From: JANMCE01 sp963791625
GTDB taxonomy: Bacteria > Actinomycetota > Acidimicrobiia > Acidimicrobiales > Ilumatobacteraceae
DNA: 64,000 bases
Direction of reading: 5' to 3'
Assembly (NCBI GenBank): GCA_963791625.1
Contig: CAWBTA010000006.1
Span: 1 to 64,000, forward strand
Below the pieces are notes generated by a model, which saw only the letters and a list, made by a program, of their open reading frames with translations, ran no database searches and was not told the origin of the DNA. Position 1 is the stretch's first letter. Each line of letters starts with the position of its first letter. This document shows, piece by piece, positions 36,395 through 45,265 of the stretch. The position numbers were made by a program, and so were the translations under genes.

Positions 36395-37753
36395 TCAGGT
36401 GATGATGAGAGCGGTAACCATGCCGAACATGCCCTTGGTGCCTTCGGCGTGGGTCAGGATGTGACAATGCCAGGCCCACACCCCGGGTTCGGTCGGGGTG
36501 TAGAGCACGCTGTAGCGCTCGCCCGGTGCCACGTTAATGGTATCGCTGGGCATGGGTTGCGCGAGTGGCATGCCGTCCTTCGCGATGATCAATCCCGATG
36601 GCTGATGCAGGTGCATCGGGTGGGCCATCAGCCCTTCATTCATGTAGTGCACGAGCATCGACTGTCCCACCTTCAGCGCGACCGGTTCAGTGGCGGGGAA
36701 CGACTTGCCGTTGAGGCTGAGGCCGATATTGCCGGCATCGTTCAACACCATGACGTATTCCTTGTCGATCTTGGTGACATTGGTCGATGCCGGGATCGGC
36801 ATATCTCCAATCAGGAAGGCGCCGAACATGCCATTGGGCACCTGTACCTGGGCGTCCTGATGCGAGTGGTAGGTACCCACCGCTGCTTCCGTAGCGGTGA
36901 ACTCGTAGGTGAACGTCGCGCCGGGCTTGATCACGTCCTGCGTGTAGGGAGGTACGCCGTCCATCGCGTTCGGCACCTTGATGCCGTGGAAATGGATTGC
37001 GGTCGACTCCTCAAGTTGGTTGTGGTGCACGATGCGTACCTTGTCGCCGACGTTCACCTTGATGGTTGGCGCCGGCACCACGCCGTTGTAGGTCCAAGCC
37101 TTCACGGTCTTGCCGGGCTCGGTCTCCCAGTCGACGATCTTGGCGGTGAGGTCGAACTCCTTGGTGCCATCGGGCATAACTTTGGGGTCGAGAAGGTCGC
37201 CACCGTGACCGGCGGTCTTGGCCGGAAAGCTCTTGGCGATCTTGGCCATGCTTGCGTCCATCTCATCGGGCGTCATGGCCACCTCGGCTGCACCCGATCC
37301 ACCGAGCTTGGCGCCAACCGACACCATCAGCATGGCGGACATGCCGGCCGCGGCATGGCCCGGCACGTTGCAGCGGATTGCATAGTGGCCAGCTGGCACG
37401 TTCTTGAGCGACAACACGTCGGCCTGACCGGGAGCCAGTCGCTTCGTCTTGCCCTGTCCAACCACTTCGAAGTCATGTTCGGCTGTGCCACTGTTGGTGA
37501 TCCTTAGAGCGATATCGCCGGGAGGAGCGGTGATCTCGGCCGGCGAGATGCTGAACTCCTTCAGCGTGACCTCAACGGCTGGCACCGACGCTGCTGCCAC
37601 GCTCTTGCTATTGCGGTTGTTGGCCACCACGAAGACGGCAACCATCGAGGTGAAGATGGCGAACACAGAGAACACGAACGGCACGATGGGCCAGGTCTGC
37701 TCCGAGGGCGCGGTGCTCTTGCGGGCGGTGAGGGTGCTAGTGGGGGAGCTCAT
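36395..37753 (-). CDS. Membrane-anchored cupredoxin-multicopper oxidase fusion (452 aa)
   Basis: A single N-terminal membrane segment (IVPFVFSVFAIFTSMVAVFV, about residues 22-42) is followed by a cupredoxin domain with a type 1 copper site (HDFEVV, then CNVPGHAAAGM). The rest is a laccase-type oxidase with all four His motifs: HFHG, YHSHQD, HPMHLHQ and HCHILTH (with a Met further on). I favour a laccase-like oxidase over NirK because of these four HxH motifs. It would act outside the membrane, perhaps on copper, phenolics or electron donors under low oxygen. The start 37753 lies inside the zinc-finger gene (overlap 17 bp). Confidence 0.8.
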   Translation of the reverse strand: MSSPTSTLTARKSTAPSEQTWPIVPFVFSVFAIFTSMVAVFVVANNRNSKSVAAASVPAVEVTLKEFSISPAEITAPPGDIALRITNSGTAEHDFEVVGQGKTKRLAPGQADVLSLKNVPAGHYAIRCNVPGHAAAGMSAMLMVSVGAKLGGSGAAEVAMTPDEMDASMAKIAKSFPAKTAGHGGDLLDPKVMPDGTKEFDLTAKIVDWETEPGKTVKAWTYNGVVPAPTIKVNVGDKVRIVHHNQLEESTAIHFHGIKVPNAMDGVPPYTQDVIKPGATFTYEFTATEAAVGTYHSHQDAQVQVPNGMFGAFLIGDMPIPASTNVTKIDKEYVMVLNDAGNIGLSLNGKSFPATEPVALKVGQSMLVHYMNEGLMAHPMHLHQPSGLIIAKDGMPLAQPMPSDTINVAPGERYSVLYTPTEPGVWAWHCHILTHAEGTKGMFGMVTALIIT

Positions 37754-37883
37754 TGGTGACCGCCGTTTCCGCCATGTCTGCATGCTCGGGATGATCGTGA
37801 AGGATGTGATCTTTGATTTCGTTGTGATAGCTGAAGACCAGCTCGCAGAATGGGCACTGGTGCACCACCGGATGTGAACTCAT
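37737..37883 (-). CDS. Small C2H2 zinc-finger-like protein (48 aa)
   Basis: The peptide has CPFC...H...H (Cys10, Cys13, His26, His31; also His29) and a HEADM-like acid tail, in the spacing of a C2H2 finger. The ribosome site AGGATCT-type (AAAAAGGATCT) directly precedes ATG 37883. It overlaps the oxidase start by 17 bp, so the two are coupled. Such tiny fingers occur in actinobacteria, sometimes linked to metal or oxygen responses, but the function is not established. Confidence 0.65.
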   Translation of the reverse strand: MSSHPVVHQCPFCELVFSYHNEIKDHILHDHPEHADMAETAVTNELPH

Positions 37884-37949
37884 AGATCCTTTTTCGCACG
37901 AAAGAGCGCCGCCGTAGAAGAGGCCAAGGTCACCGGATCGCTGCGTTGG

Positions 37950-37969
37950 GTAGGGACCTTCGGCCCTGG
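37950..37969. promoter_or_regulatory. Candidate DosR-like box upstream of zinc-finger/oxidase pair
   Basis: The core GGGACCTTCGGCCC (37953-37966) keeps GGGAC and a CCC arm of the DosR consensus, with a weaker centre. It lies 67 bp upstream of the zinc-finger start at 37883 and 26 bp upstream of the divergent PAS gene at 37995, so it could serve both. Visual match only. Confidence 0.35.
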
Positions 37970-37994
37970 TCAGGCCGGGTGCGGTTTCGTCACC

Positions 37995-38711
37995 ATGAAT
38001 CAAACGCTGGTTGTCGTACGAGTGAGGCGGCGACACGGACGATTCGGAGTTGAGGTGACCCAGGCGCACAACCCTGCGACCGATGCCGATTGGTCGTGGC
38101 TGGAAACAGTTGCGGACGGCATTTGCGTCGTTAACGCGTCCGGCGTGGTCATCTTTGCCAATGCCCGTGTGGCCACCATGCTCGGTTACGAGGTGCACGA
38201 GTTGGTCGGCCACCCGGTGGAGATGCTTGTGTCGGAGGACCACCGTCATGGACACGAACGGGCGCGAATGGCCTTTGCTCGCCGGCCACAAACCCGTGAG
38301 ATGGGTTCCGGTCTCGACATCTGCGGTCGACGAAAAGACGGATCGCTCGTCCCGCTTGACATCCAACTTCAGCCGGTTGGTCAAGGGATGTTGACCGTCG
38401 CCTCGATTCGCAATCGGAGCTCGCAACTGGACACCGAGCACCAACGTGATGACCTCCTCGACCGCGAACAGGATGCGCGGGCGTTGCTCGATCTCATCGT
38501 GCAACGCCTCTATGGCATCTCGCTCACGCTGCGGACCGTGTCGGCCGGCTCGCAGGAGGGCGGCGCCCGGCTTGATCGTTCCAGCGACCTCATCGATAAG
38601 ACGATCGAGCTCATCCGCACAACCAGCCTCGAACCGGGGGCGCCGGATCACGTGCTCACCAGGGCGCAGGAGGAGTTTGTTCGCCGATTCCCCGCGTCGA
38701 TCGACCGGTAG
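37995..38711 (+). CDS. PAS-domain protein with a degenerate histidine-kinase remnant (238 aa)
   Basis: A PAS domain spans about residues 30-145 (SGVVIFANARVATMLGYEVH, ... LDICGRRKDGSLVPLDIQLQ). It is followed by a segment ALLDLIVQRLYGISLTLRTV that aligns with the H-box region of the DevS-like HisKA_3 domain (LHDxVIQRLFAAGI in the neighbour), but the His and the ATPase domain are missing. The start at 37995 is ATG. It lies upstream of the DevS-like gene and could be a stand-alone sensor or an adaptor that docks on the kinase dimer. It may also be a fragment of a once larger kinase. Confidence 0.7.
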   Translation: MNQTLVVVRVRRRHGRFGVEVTQAHNPATDADWSWLETVADGICVVNASGVVIFANARVATMLGYEVHELVGHPVEMLVSEDHRHGHERARMAFARRPQTREMGSGLDICGRRKDGSLVPLDIQLQPVGQGMLTVASIRNRSSQLDTEHQRDDLLDREQDARALLDLIVQRLYGISLTLRTVSAGSQEGGARLDRSSDLIDKTIELIRTTSLEPGAPDHVLTRAQEEFVRRFPASIDR

Positions 38712-38806
38712 TCAATAGCTCACGCAAAGTGTCGCGTTGAGTTCCCGAGACTGACGTGCAAGAGTAATGAGGCAAGGCGTAATGCCGCATTCTCACGGGA
38801 GAGGGG

Positions 38807-41800
38807 ATGGACAAAATCGACATCACCGCTTCGGCGATGTCGGCGGACCTCAGCGGCCTTACGGTCGAAGTTGGATTGCTCAACGATCAGGGTGTTCTGA
38901 TTGCTGCGAACGAGGCATGGCAGCGTCTCGCGCTCGAAACGAACGGCGCGCTCTTCGCATGCGACGTCGGCGTCGCTGTCCTTGACGCGTGCGCGGTCGC
39001 CCGGGACCAGGAAACGGCAACGTTGATCGCGGCAGCCGTGCGCGCAGCACTGCGCGGCGATCGCACCATTGCACCCGTGACTGACGTTGCGGTGATCACG
39101 GCCGAGCAGGGGCGTTGGTGCGATGTTGTGGTCTCTCCTCGCTTCGATGAGGTCGGCATCGTGGCGGGCGTGATGATCATGGTGCTTCCCGCCACGGACC
39201 GAAAGCTGGCGGAGGCGGCCGCCGATCGAGCTCGCAATCGGGCCGATGCAGCGTTGGCCAACGCGCTCCGCCGGGTTGCGATCGCGGCGCGTGAATCATC
39301 CGAGGTGCACGTGGTGTACCAAGCTGTCGTCGATGCCGCCGGTGTTCTCGTCGATGCCGACTCCGCCGTGCTGAACTTCCTAGACGACTCCGGCGACACG
39401 GTTGTGACGGTTGCTGCGAGTGGCGTCAAGGCCCCCGGGTTTGTCGGGCATCGCATGCCGACGGCGAAATGTCTGTCGGGCGAAGTCATTGCGTCGGGTG
39501 AACCCGTTCTGATTGCTGATGCAGCAAGTGAGAAAGCCATATGGCAGCCAGCGGTAGTCCTTGGCCACATCGGGTCGACCGCTGTAGTGCCGGTGTCGAG
39601 CGATGGCGTGATCGTCGGCGTGCTTGCAGCCAATACCGACTACGGTAGTTGCGCGCTTGGGCCCCATGATCTGCAACTGCTTGGTCGTTTTGCCGATCAG
39701 GTCGCGCCGCTCCTCGACATAGCATTGCGTTTCCGAGCCGGTGAGCGTGTGCCGCCACCGGCACCCCGCCCGCTGACGGAGCGTCGTCGAACAAGGGCAC
39801 CTCGACCGGTGAGCGACGACATCGAGGCATCGACCATGGTGGACGCCTCGCCCGACGGCATGATTCTTACCGATGGTGACGGCACGATGCTGCTAGTGAA
39901 CGCTCAGATTGAAGCGATGTTCGGATACGACCGGCTCGAACTGATCGGCCGTCCCGTCGAGATTCTCCTGCCCGAGAACTCTCGCGATGTCCACGTCACG
40001 CATCGGGCGCGGTATCGACTGCATCCCACCGTTCGCACCATGGGCGGCGGCCTTGAATTACTTGGTCGCCGCAAGAACGGAACGAGCTTCCCGGTGGAGG
40101 TTTCGTTGAGTCCGGCGACCGATGTCGGGCCGCTTCGCGCCGTGGCGACGGTTCGTGACATCAGCGCACGCATCGCCGTGGAAGCGCAGGCCCAAGCGGT
40201 GTTGCACACTATGGACGCCACGCGCGATGCCGTGCTGATGTTCTCGCCCGACACGCTTCAGTTCACCTACGTCAATCAGGGGGCGATGCATCAGCTGGGG
40301 TTCTCCCGCGACGAACTCATGGGAATGACGCCGCTGCACGTGATGCCCGAGTATGACGAGCGACGCATGCGGGAAACGCTTGCTCCGTTGCTGGCCGAGG
40401 AGTTGCATACCTTGGTCTTTTCCACCTTCCACCGACGCAAAGATGGGCGCGACGTTCCCGTCGAAGTGGTGCTCGAGTATCCACCGGCCGCCGGGGCAAA
40501 GACGCCCCGCCATTTCGTGGCACTGGCCCGCGACATCACTGAACGGCTCGAAGCAGCGAAGGCGGTGGCCTCCAGCGAGGCGGCCTGGCGAGCGGCGTTC
40601 GATGACGCTCCAGTGGGCATGGCGATCGCGTCGTTGGCTGTTCCGGAATTACGAGCGATTACCAACGCGAACGAAGCGCTCTGCGCCATGCTCGGCTACT
40701 CCCGAGAGGAACTGCTCGCCAAGACCTTTGCCGAACTTACCCATCCCGACGACCGCGCCGACGATGATCAAGCGGCGCGTCAGATGCTGTCAGGCGAGCG
40801 ACCGACATACACCACCGAGAAGCGCTACTTGCGCAAAGACGGCCGAGCCGTATGGGCTACCTTGCACTCGACCACACTGCTCGGTGACGACGGAACACCC
40901 GAACGCACGTTGGCTCACGTCGTTGACATCACCAACCGCAAGCAGGCCGAGGCCGCGGTCGATCGGGGTCGGCGCTGGTTGGTCGGACTCGGTGAGATTC
41001 GGTCGGGTTTGCTCGCTGCCGTGCCGTTGGAGGACACGCTCGATCTGATTTGCTGGCACGCCCGTAATCTGGTGGAGGCCGAAACGGCATTGATGTCACG
41101 GCCCGATCATCGTTCCGGCTTGATGCATCACATCGCAGCCGACAGCGCGGCCACCCGCGATTTGGTGCCCGAGACTTTTGTAATCGATGAACCTGTTCGG
41201 GCTGCGCTGAGCGGCAAGCCGTTCCTCTCGGACTCGCTCAGTTCCGATGCGCGCATACTGGAACGGAACCGCGCCTCATCCCCGGCCCGGATGGGTTCGG
41301 TGATGATCGTGCCCATTCGAGGCGACCACAGCATCGACTCATTGCTCTTTCTCAGCAGTCGTCGTGAGCATGCGTTCGACCAGGAAGCTGTTGCGGTGGT
41401 GGCCAGCTTCGCAGCCGAAGCCGCCACCGCCGTCCGGCTCAACGAAGCCCGCCAGCAACAGGCCCGATTGCGCGTGCTCGAGGAACGCGAACTGCTCGGC
41501 AAAGACCTTCACGACGTGGTCATTCAGCGTCTTTTCGCCGCCGGTATCGGCCTGCAGTCGGTGCAGAGTCTCATCCCTGATCCGAAGGCGGCCCTGCGGG
41601 TGGAAGGCACCATTGATCTGCTTGACCAGGCGATCGTGCAGCTCCGTTCGACCATCTTCCGTCTCAACATGCCGCTGCCGTTGGCCCTTGATCGTGAGAT
41701 CCGAGACATCCTGGACACGGCCGCGCTGCAGCTCGGCTTCGCTCCCACGCTCACGTTGCTCGGCGACCCGGACTCGGTGCCCGGCGCGGTGGTAGAACAG

Positions 41801-42058
41801 CTGCTGCCGTCATTGACCGAAGCGCTCTCCAATGTGTTGCGCCACGCCCAGGCGAGCGCCGTCGACGTCTCGATCGTGATCGATGAGGGCGAACTTCGCT
41901 GCACCATCGCCGACAACGGCGTGGGGTTTGATCCAACCGCCGTCCGAGGCAACGGCCTCAACAACCTCGAGTCACGCGCAATGCGCGTCGGAGGAGCATC
42001 CACCATCACCACCCGCGATACCGGTGGCACCCTGGTCACCTGGACCGCCAAAATGTAG
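38807..42058 (+). CDS. DevS-like multi-PAS/GAF sensor histidine kinase (1083 aa)
   Basis: Order read from the sequence: N-terminal PAS-like (1-130), GAF (about 155-305), PAS (about 345-455), PAS (about 465-580), PAS (about 590-715), GAF-like (about 725-880), then HisKA_3 with His902 in LLGKDLHDVVIQRLFAAGIG, and an HATPase with N-box LTEALSNVLRHAQA and G-boxes DNGVGFDP and GNGLNNLESRA. The H-box motif is the DevS/DosT type (LHDxVIQRLF). It should phosphorylate the DevR-like regulator at Asp60 on the other side of the island. In mycobacterial DevS the first GAF binds heme; here I see no clear heme-ligand call. Start ATG 38807. Confidence 0.85.
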   Translation: MDKIDITASAMSADLSGLTVEVGLLNDQGVLIAANEAWQRLALETNGALFACDVGVAVLDACAVARDQETATLIAAAVRAALRGDRTIAPVTDVAVITAEQGRWCDVVVSPRFDEVGIVAGVMIMVLPATDRKLAEAAADRARNRADAALANALRRVAIAARESSEVHVVYQAVVDAAGVLVDADSAVLNFLDDSGDTVVTVAASGVKAPGFVGHRMPTAKCLSGEVIASGEPVLIADAASEKAIWQPAVVLGHIGSTAVVPVSSDGVIVGVLAANTDYGSCALGPHDLQLLGRFADQVAPLLDIALRFRAGERVPPPAPRPLTERRRTRAPRPVSDDIEASTMVDASPDGMILTDGDGTMLLVNAQIEAMFGYDRLELIGRPVEILLPENSRDVHVTHRARYRLHPTVRTMGGGLELLGRRKNGTSFPVEVSLSPATDVGPLRAVATVRDISARIAVEAQAQAVLHTMDATRDAVLMFSPDTLQFTYVNQGAMHQLGFSRDELMGMTPLHVMPEYDERRMRETLAPLLAEELHTLVFSTFHRRKDGRDVPVEVVLEYPPAAGAKTPRHFVALARDITERLEAAKAVASSEAAWRAAFDDAPVGMAIASLAVPELRAITNANEALCAMLGYSREELLAKTFAELTHPDDRADDDQAARQMLSGERPTYTTEKRYLRKDGRAVWATLHSTTLLGDDGTPERTLAHVVDITNRKQAEAAVDRGRRWLVGLGEIRSGLLAAVPLEDTLDLICWHARNLVEAETALMSRPDHRSGLMHHIAADSAATRDLVPETFVIDEPVRAALSGKPFLSDSLSSDARILERNRASSPARMGSVMIVPIRGDHSIDSLLFLSSRREHAFDQEAVAVVASFAAEAATAVRLNEARQQQARLRVLEERELLGKDLHDVVIQRLFAAGIGLQSVQSLIPDPKAALRVEGTIDLLDQAIVQLRSTIFRLNMPLPLALDREIRDILDTAALQLGFAPTLTLLGDPDSVPGAVVEQLLPSLTEALSNVLRHAQASAVDVSIVIDEGELRCTIADNGVGFDPTAVRGNGLNNLESRAMRVGGASTITTRDTGGTLVTWTAKM

Positions 42059-42080
42059 GAGTTAGAAGAACACTCGCGGG

Positions 42081-42133
42081 ATTGTTTGAGCGAAGCGAGT
42101 CTGAACGCCGGGAGCGGTAGCGAGCAAGTGAGG
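42081..42133 (+). repeat. REP-like element, copy C
   Basis: Shares GAGCGAAGCGAG and GAGCGGTAGCGAGCAAG with copies A and B2, in the same spacing. It lies between the stops of the convergent devS-like kinase (42058) and first GH130 gene (42144). Confidence 0.65.
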
Positions 42134-42143
42134 CGTGTCGCGG

Positions 42144-43130
42144 TTAGACGAAGGAGGCGACGGGGGAGAGCAACCGATCGAGCAGGGCTGCCTCGTTCAC
42201 TACGGCTGCGCCGACGTGGCGGTCGGCGGCGCCGTACACCATGTAGATGGTGCCGTCGTCACGACGATGGGCGCCCTGGACGAAGACCACGTTGTCGACA
42301 TCGCCGATGCATTCCCACGGCAACTCCGGCTCGAGGAGCTCGTCATCGAGCATGGCGATGACGGCACCGGTCGTGGCATCGAGCAGAGCGACACGGGCGG
42401 TGTAGACACCGTCTTCGCGACGCTCGTGGAAGAACATCAGAAGGCCCGCAGGAGTGGCAACCAACGGAGCACCGGCTCCGACGCCGAGCGCACCTGGGCG
42501 GGGTCGGATGATGACGTGCTGATCGAGGGTAGCGACGTGGTTATCCCAGTAGTCGACATCGGCGTGCCACAGGTGGTTGAGGTCATCGAACACTGCGATC
42601 TGAATGTCGGGGTGCAGCCGGTGGATCATGGCGACGCGACCGTCGGCCAGGTTGAACACCACTGCGTCCTTGTTCTTCATGCCGTCGGGGCCGAGCAGTA
42701 TGCCGCTTTCCTCGTTCACATGGAACCGACCGCTGCGGTAGTCGAGCACGTGGGCACCAATGCGCCACGGATGATCGCCGAGCGGTTCGGGTAGATTGGT
42801 GTACGTCATGATGAAGTGGCTGCCGGTATGGTCAGTGACCAGTTGCACCCGGGGGTCTTCGAAGCAGTCGACGCCCAACGTGCCGGCCTTGGCCAATACA
42901 TAGGAAAACGAGTAGTCGACGCCATCGAGCGACTCGAATACCAAGACATCGGACACGTAGTCGAGGAACTTTGGCCCGACACCCTCATTGCGCCGGTAAC
43001 CGGCGCGAATGGCGCGCGCGAAGAGGTGGTATTTGTCGTCGTGGTAAACGAGGCCTGCGTTAAAGATGGCCCCAAAGCCCTCTATCGCCCCCGCCTCCAC
43101 GACCGGTTGGTCGCGGACCCGCTGGATCAT
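42144..43130 (-). CDS. GH130-family glycoside phosphorylase-like protein (328 aa)
   Basis: The five-bladed propeller pattern is visible: GAIFNAGLVYHDDKYHLFAR, CFEDPRVQLVTD, FIMTYTNLP, KNKDAVVF, GVGAGAPLV and VVFVQGA. GH130 enzymes phosphorolyse beta-mannosides and related oligosaccharides. The Asp in the EDPR motif is the usual acid. The neighbour at 43230 is a second member, so two phosphorylases may act on one polymer. About 100 bp before its start is a weak DosR-like sequence (see findings). Specificity is not predictable. Confidence 0.7.
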   Translation of the reverse strand: MIQRVRDQPVVEAGAIEGFGAIFNAGLVYHDDKYHLFARAIRAGYRRNEGVGPKFLDYVSDVLVFESLDGVDYSFSYVLAKAGTLGVDCFEDPRVQLVTDHTGSHFIMTYTNLPEPLGDHPWRIGAHVLDYRSGRFHVNEESGILLGPDGMKNKDAVVFNLADGRVAMIHRLHPDIQIAVFDDLNHLWHADVDYWDNHVATLDQHVIIRPRPGALGVGAGAPLVATPAGLLMFFHERREDGVYTARVALLDATTGAVIAMLDDELLEPELPWECIGDVDNVVFVQGAHRRDDGTIYMVYGAADRHVGAAVVNEAALLDRLLSPVASFV

Positions 43131-43229
43131 GGCGATTACTCTACGGGATCTTTAACTCACTCCGCGACAGGGCGCGAAAATTGAGCCAATTGGCCCCAAT
43201 TTCGTTACAGATTCGTTGCTCAGGTTGGT

Positions 43230-44206
43230 CTATGCGGTTTCAAAGGGCGTTGGCCTCGGGGGGAGATCGGCGGGGAAGGGGTGGGCGTGCAAATGGTCTA
43301 AAAGCACGGAAACGCTGGCCGTTGCGAGGCACATCGTGCTGTCGCTGGCGCCGTAGTACATGCGTAGGGTGTCGCCGTCGTCATCGAGCAGCCAGCCGCA
43401 CGGAAACACCACGCCGGGCACGTCGCCGGCCAGTTCGTACGGTGCGCAGGGCCCGAACACCCATTCGTTGCCGCGTGCCAGCACGACACCGGGGTCGTCG
43501 CGGTCGAGAAGGGCCAAGCCGAGTCGGTAGATCTGCCCGGCGACCGTGGTTTTCACGCCGTGGTAGCAGATCAACCAGCCGTCGCGGGTCAAGAGCGGCG
43601 GGGGGCCGAGGCCGACCTTGTTGGCATCCCACCAGCCACCGCGTCGCGCGGGGACGATGACGCGCCCGTCGCCCCAATGGTTGAGGTCGGGGCTGTACGA
43701 CAGCCAGATGTGGGCACCGAGTGACATCTGCGGAACGGGTCGGTGGAGCAATGCCCATCGCCCCCCGAACGTGGTGGGGAAAAGGGCGGCGTCTTTGTCT
43801 TCCGGAGGCATGAGCACGCCGCGCCGGTCGAAGGTGACGAAGTCCCGAGTGGACGCGAGGCAAACCAGCGGACCGCTCGTGGAATACCCGGTGTAGACAA
43901 TGAAATACTCGTCGCCGACCTGGGTGATCCGCGGGTCTTCGATGCCCCAATGCTCCTCGGGTCGTTCGGACTGCGGCACCAAGCCTCGGCCACCGTCGAT
44001 GTCCCACTTGTCCACACCGTTTTCACTGGTGGCCACGATGAGGCTCGACAGGCCGGTGCGATCTTCCACTCTTACGAGCAACACCGTCTTACCGTCGTAC
44101 TCGGCAACACCCGCGTTGAACGCAGTGTTCACCATATTGGGGAAGTCTTTGGCGGTGAGGATCGGGTTGTCTTGGTGACGGGTAAAAGCTCGCGCGGGTC
44201 GACCAT
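43230..44206 (-). pseudogene. GH130-family glycoside phosphorylase, one-base frameshift near N-terminus
   Basis: The intact frame starts at 44135 (MVNTAFNAGVAEYDGKTVL) and carries all usual blocks: HWGIEDPRITQVGDEYFIVY, DKDAALFP, WWDANKVGLGPPPLL, ICYHG, WVFGPC and LRMYYGASDS. However the normal GH130 N-terminus is encoded upstream in the same frame as RHQDNPILTAKDFPN, with no start codon and a stop behind it. The next frame supplies ATG 44206, and MVDPRELF runs into that segment if the TTTT run near 44184-44187 had one more T. So the gene probably starts at 44206, 3 bp past the stop of the upstream gene, and is broken by one base, or misread. Confidence 0.75.
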
Positions 44207-44209
44207 GAT

Positions 44210-45265
44210 TCAGCGCCTAGTTCGGGTGGAAGCAAGGGTGGAGATACGGTCGGCATGCTGCATGACCGACACCAGTGCCAGGCTCGACTCGGCACCCTGG
44301 TTCGGGTTGACGCCGTCGGGATACAGGCCGTCGTAGCAGCCACCGGATGACTCATCGATCATGTACGTCTTGCCGTCGTTTTCACCGAGGAACCAGCGAA
44401 CACACAGGTTCATCACGTCGAGCCAGTACGGGTCGGTGGTGGCCTCGTAGGCAGCGGCGGCGGCGTCGGCAAAGCTCGACACTTCGATGGGCTGTTGGTG
44501 GCCGCCCTGGGAGGTGTTATCGGTGGTCCAACCGGTGGACGGGCAGACCGAAAGGTGGCCACCCGGCGCGGTGCAACGATCCACCAACCAATGAAGCATG
44601 TCGAGACCACGCTGCAACGGTTTGTCCTCGTTGAGGACGAATCCGGACGAGATCAAGGCGTGTGGCAGCAGCGCATTGGCCCAGCTCAGATAGTTCTCGG
44701 GCCAGACCCAACCCTTGGGTGCCAACCAGTCGTTGTCGATGAGTTTGATGGCGTAACGAGCCAGACCTTCGGCACCGTCGTGATCTTCTATGGCCAGGAT
44801 TTCGCTGGCACCAACCGCGCCGAACGCAGCCGACCGCAGGTGGTGCGGGCGGAAACCGGCGGCATCGGTGAAGATCTCGTTGGCGGCCCAGCGGATGTGC
44901 GCCTCGCGTGCGTGGACGGCGGTAATCCCGAGTGCCCAGAGGGCCCGACCGCACCCGTCGTCGAGGGATTCGCCTCGTCGGACATCCCACGTGCGGTCGT
45001 ACTCCAACCGATTCAGGAACTGGCCGCCGCCACGGTAGGCGTGCCGGATGAACGCGAGGTAGCGGTCGGCCAGACCGGCGAGCTCAGGAAGGGCCTCGGC
45101 CCGGGTCACGACGATGAGCGCACGAGCGTTGTCGTCGGTGCAGTAGCCGTGCTCGCGCTTTGGCAGCGCGCCCATGGCATGTTCGAGCATCCCGACGTCG
45201 TCGGTAAACCGGAGCAGATGGTCGTAACGGGGTGGAGGCGGCCCACTGCCGGGAACCCATGTCAC
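44210..45265 (-). CDS. Alpha/alpha-barrel glycan-active protein linked to GT/GH130 genes (351 aa)
   Basis: A helical, aromatic-rich sequence with TDDVGMLEHAMG, GYCTDDNARALIVV, WPENYLSWANALLPHALI and WTTDNTSQGG segments typical of (alpha/alpha)6 sugar-processing barrels. I do not recognise a named EC class. GTG 45265 overlaps the TGA of the glycosyltransferase (GTGA, 45262-45265), so the two are coupled. Such proteins are found beside GT4 enzymes and GH130 phosphorylases and probably shape or trim the same glycan. Confidence 0.65.
   Translation of the reverse strand: MTWVPGSGPPPPRYDHLLRFTDDVGMLEHAMGALPKREHGYCTDDNARALIVVTRAEALPELAGLADRYLAFIRHAYRGGGQFLNRLEYDRTWDVRRGESLDDGCGRALWALGITAVHAREAHIRWAANEIFTDAAGFRPHHLRSAAFGAVGASEILAIEDHDGAEGLARYAIKLIDNDWLAPKGWVWPENYLSWANALLPHALISSGFVLNEDKPLQRGLDMLHWLVDRCTAPGGHLSVCPSTGWTTDNTSQGGHQQPIEVSSFADAAAAAYEATTDPYWLDVMNLCVRWFLGENDGKTYMIDESSGGCYDGLYPDGVNPNQGAESSLALVSVMQHADRISTLASTRTRR

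Noticed and set aside
36395..37753. NirK-type copper nitrite reductase
   Set aside because: Four HxH motifs of the laccase type are present; NirK lacks this set.
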